Of a DNA stretch of 64,000 nt, positions 63,476-64,000 are shown piece after piece; positions within the stretch are counted from its first letter, which is position 1; each line of letters begins with the position of its first letter. The stretch covers positions 1 through 64,000 of the forward strand of contig JASJDZ010000004.1 of the NCBI GenBank assembly GCA_030065575.1, read 5' to 3'. The DNA comes from Acidimicrobiia bacterium (GTDB lineage: Bacteria; Actinomycetota; Acidimicrobiia; Spongiisociales; UBA5794). Both the position numbers and the translations under genes were made by a program. A model generated the notes under the pieces. That model saw only the letters and a list, made by a program, of their open reading frames with translations, did not search any database and had not been told where the DNA came from.

Positions 63476-64000
63476 CCGTGGATATCACGACAAAGTATCT
63501 CGGGCTGGACCTGGCTAACCCCCTCGTCGCCTCAGCTTCGCCGCTCACCGGGAAGCTGGACACGCTCATCCAACTCGAGGAAGCCGGGGCGGCTGCAGTA
63601 GTGCTGCCGTCTCTGTTCGAGGAGCAGATTGAGCACGACTCATGGGCGGTCCACGATCTGTATGAGTACACGTCGGCGATCTCCCCGGAGGCCTTCGGTG
63701 CGTACGTCCCAGAGATGGACAGCTACAACACCGGACCGGATCACTATCTAGAGACCCTGGCCAAGGCAAAAGACAACCTGACCATCCCGGTCATCGCCAG
63801 CTTGAATGGCATGTCGCCGGGCGGGTGGACCAAGTACGCCAAAACGATGCAGGAAGCAGGGGCAGACGCCCTCGAGCTCAACGTGTATCGGGTTGCCACC
63901 GACATCAACATGATCGGCAGCGAGATCGAACAAACGTACATCGATCTGGTTAGCGACGTGAAGGCGTCGATCGATATCCCGCTTGCGGTGAAGATATCGC
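63472..64000 (+). CDS. Dihydroorotate dehydrogenase-like protein (partial, runs off window)
   Basis: [53 protein letters not shown]...ADALELNVY; ATG overlaps PFOR stop. Confidence 0.9.

Noticed and set aside
63835-63850. TACGCCAAAACG match inside the DHOD-like gene
   Set aside because: In-frame coding sequence (Y-A-K-T) with no inverted partner nearby; probably coincidental similarity to the repeat family.

Overview
64 kb high-GC bacterial chromosomal window, densely coding, probably from an actinobacterial-type genome (inferred from furA-katG, Abhydrolase_9/DUF2319, RDD, SHOCT/PLDc_N and YbhN-like families). I found no rRNA, tRNA, CRISPR array, transposase or prophage.

Main modules:
- Cys-type sulfatase, with a distant radical-SAM sulfatase maturase.
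- Envelope and membrane stress block at 2-21 kb: MscS, HerA-like ATPase, Abhydrolase_9, CPBP protease, two LPG-synthase/YbhN-like proteins, L,D-transpeptidase, AI-2E permease, RDD, Bax inhibitor-1.
- Three-subunit molybdenum hydroxylase operon with an unknown 252-aa protein, a thiolase-fold protein lacking the nucleophilic Cys, and a Zn-ribbon-less DUF35 protein. It is followed by a uracil/xanthine permease with a terminator inside its leader.
- Prokaryotic SLC12-like transporter, AAC(3)-like protein, nicotinamidase and ppdK.
- Group 3b-type [NiFe]-hydrogenase operon with an embedded cyclic-nucleotide-binding-domain protein and a maturation protease.
- B12 uptake btuFCD under a cobalamin riboswitch.
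- furA-katG, yceI/marR, a two-component system next to a highly acidic secreted protein, and PFOR plus a truncated DHOD-like gene.

The most interesting non-annotated signal is a family of at least six intergenic ~48-50 bp two-stem inverted-repeat elements (consensus core GTTTTGGCGTA...TACGCCAAAAC). They share one architecture and show wobble-compatible substitutions.
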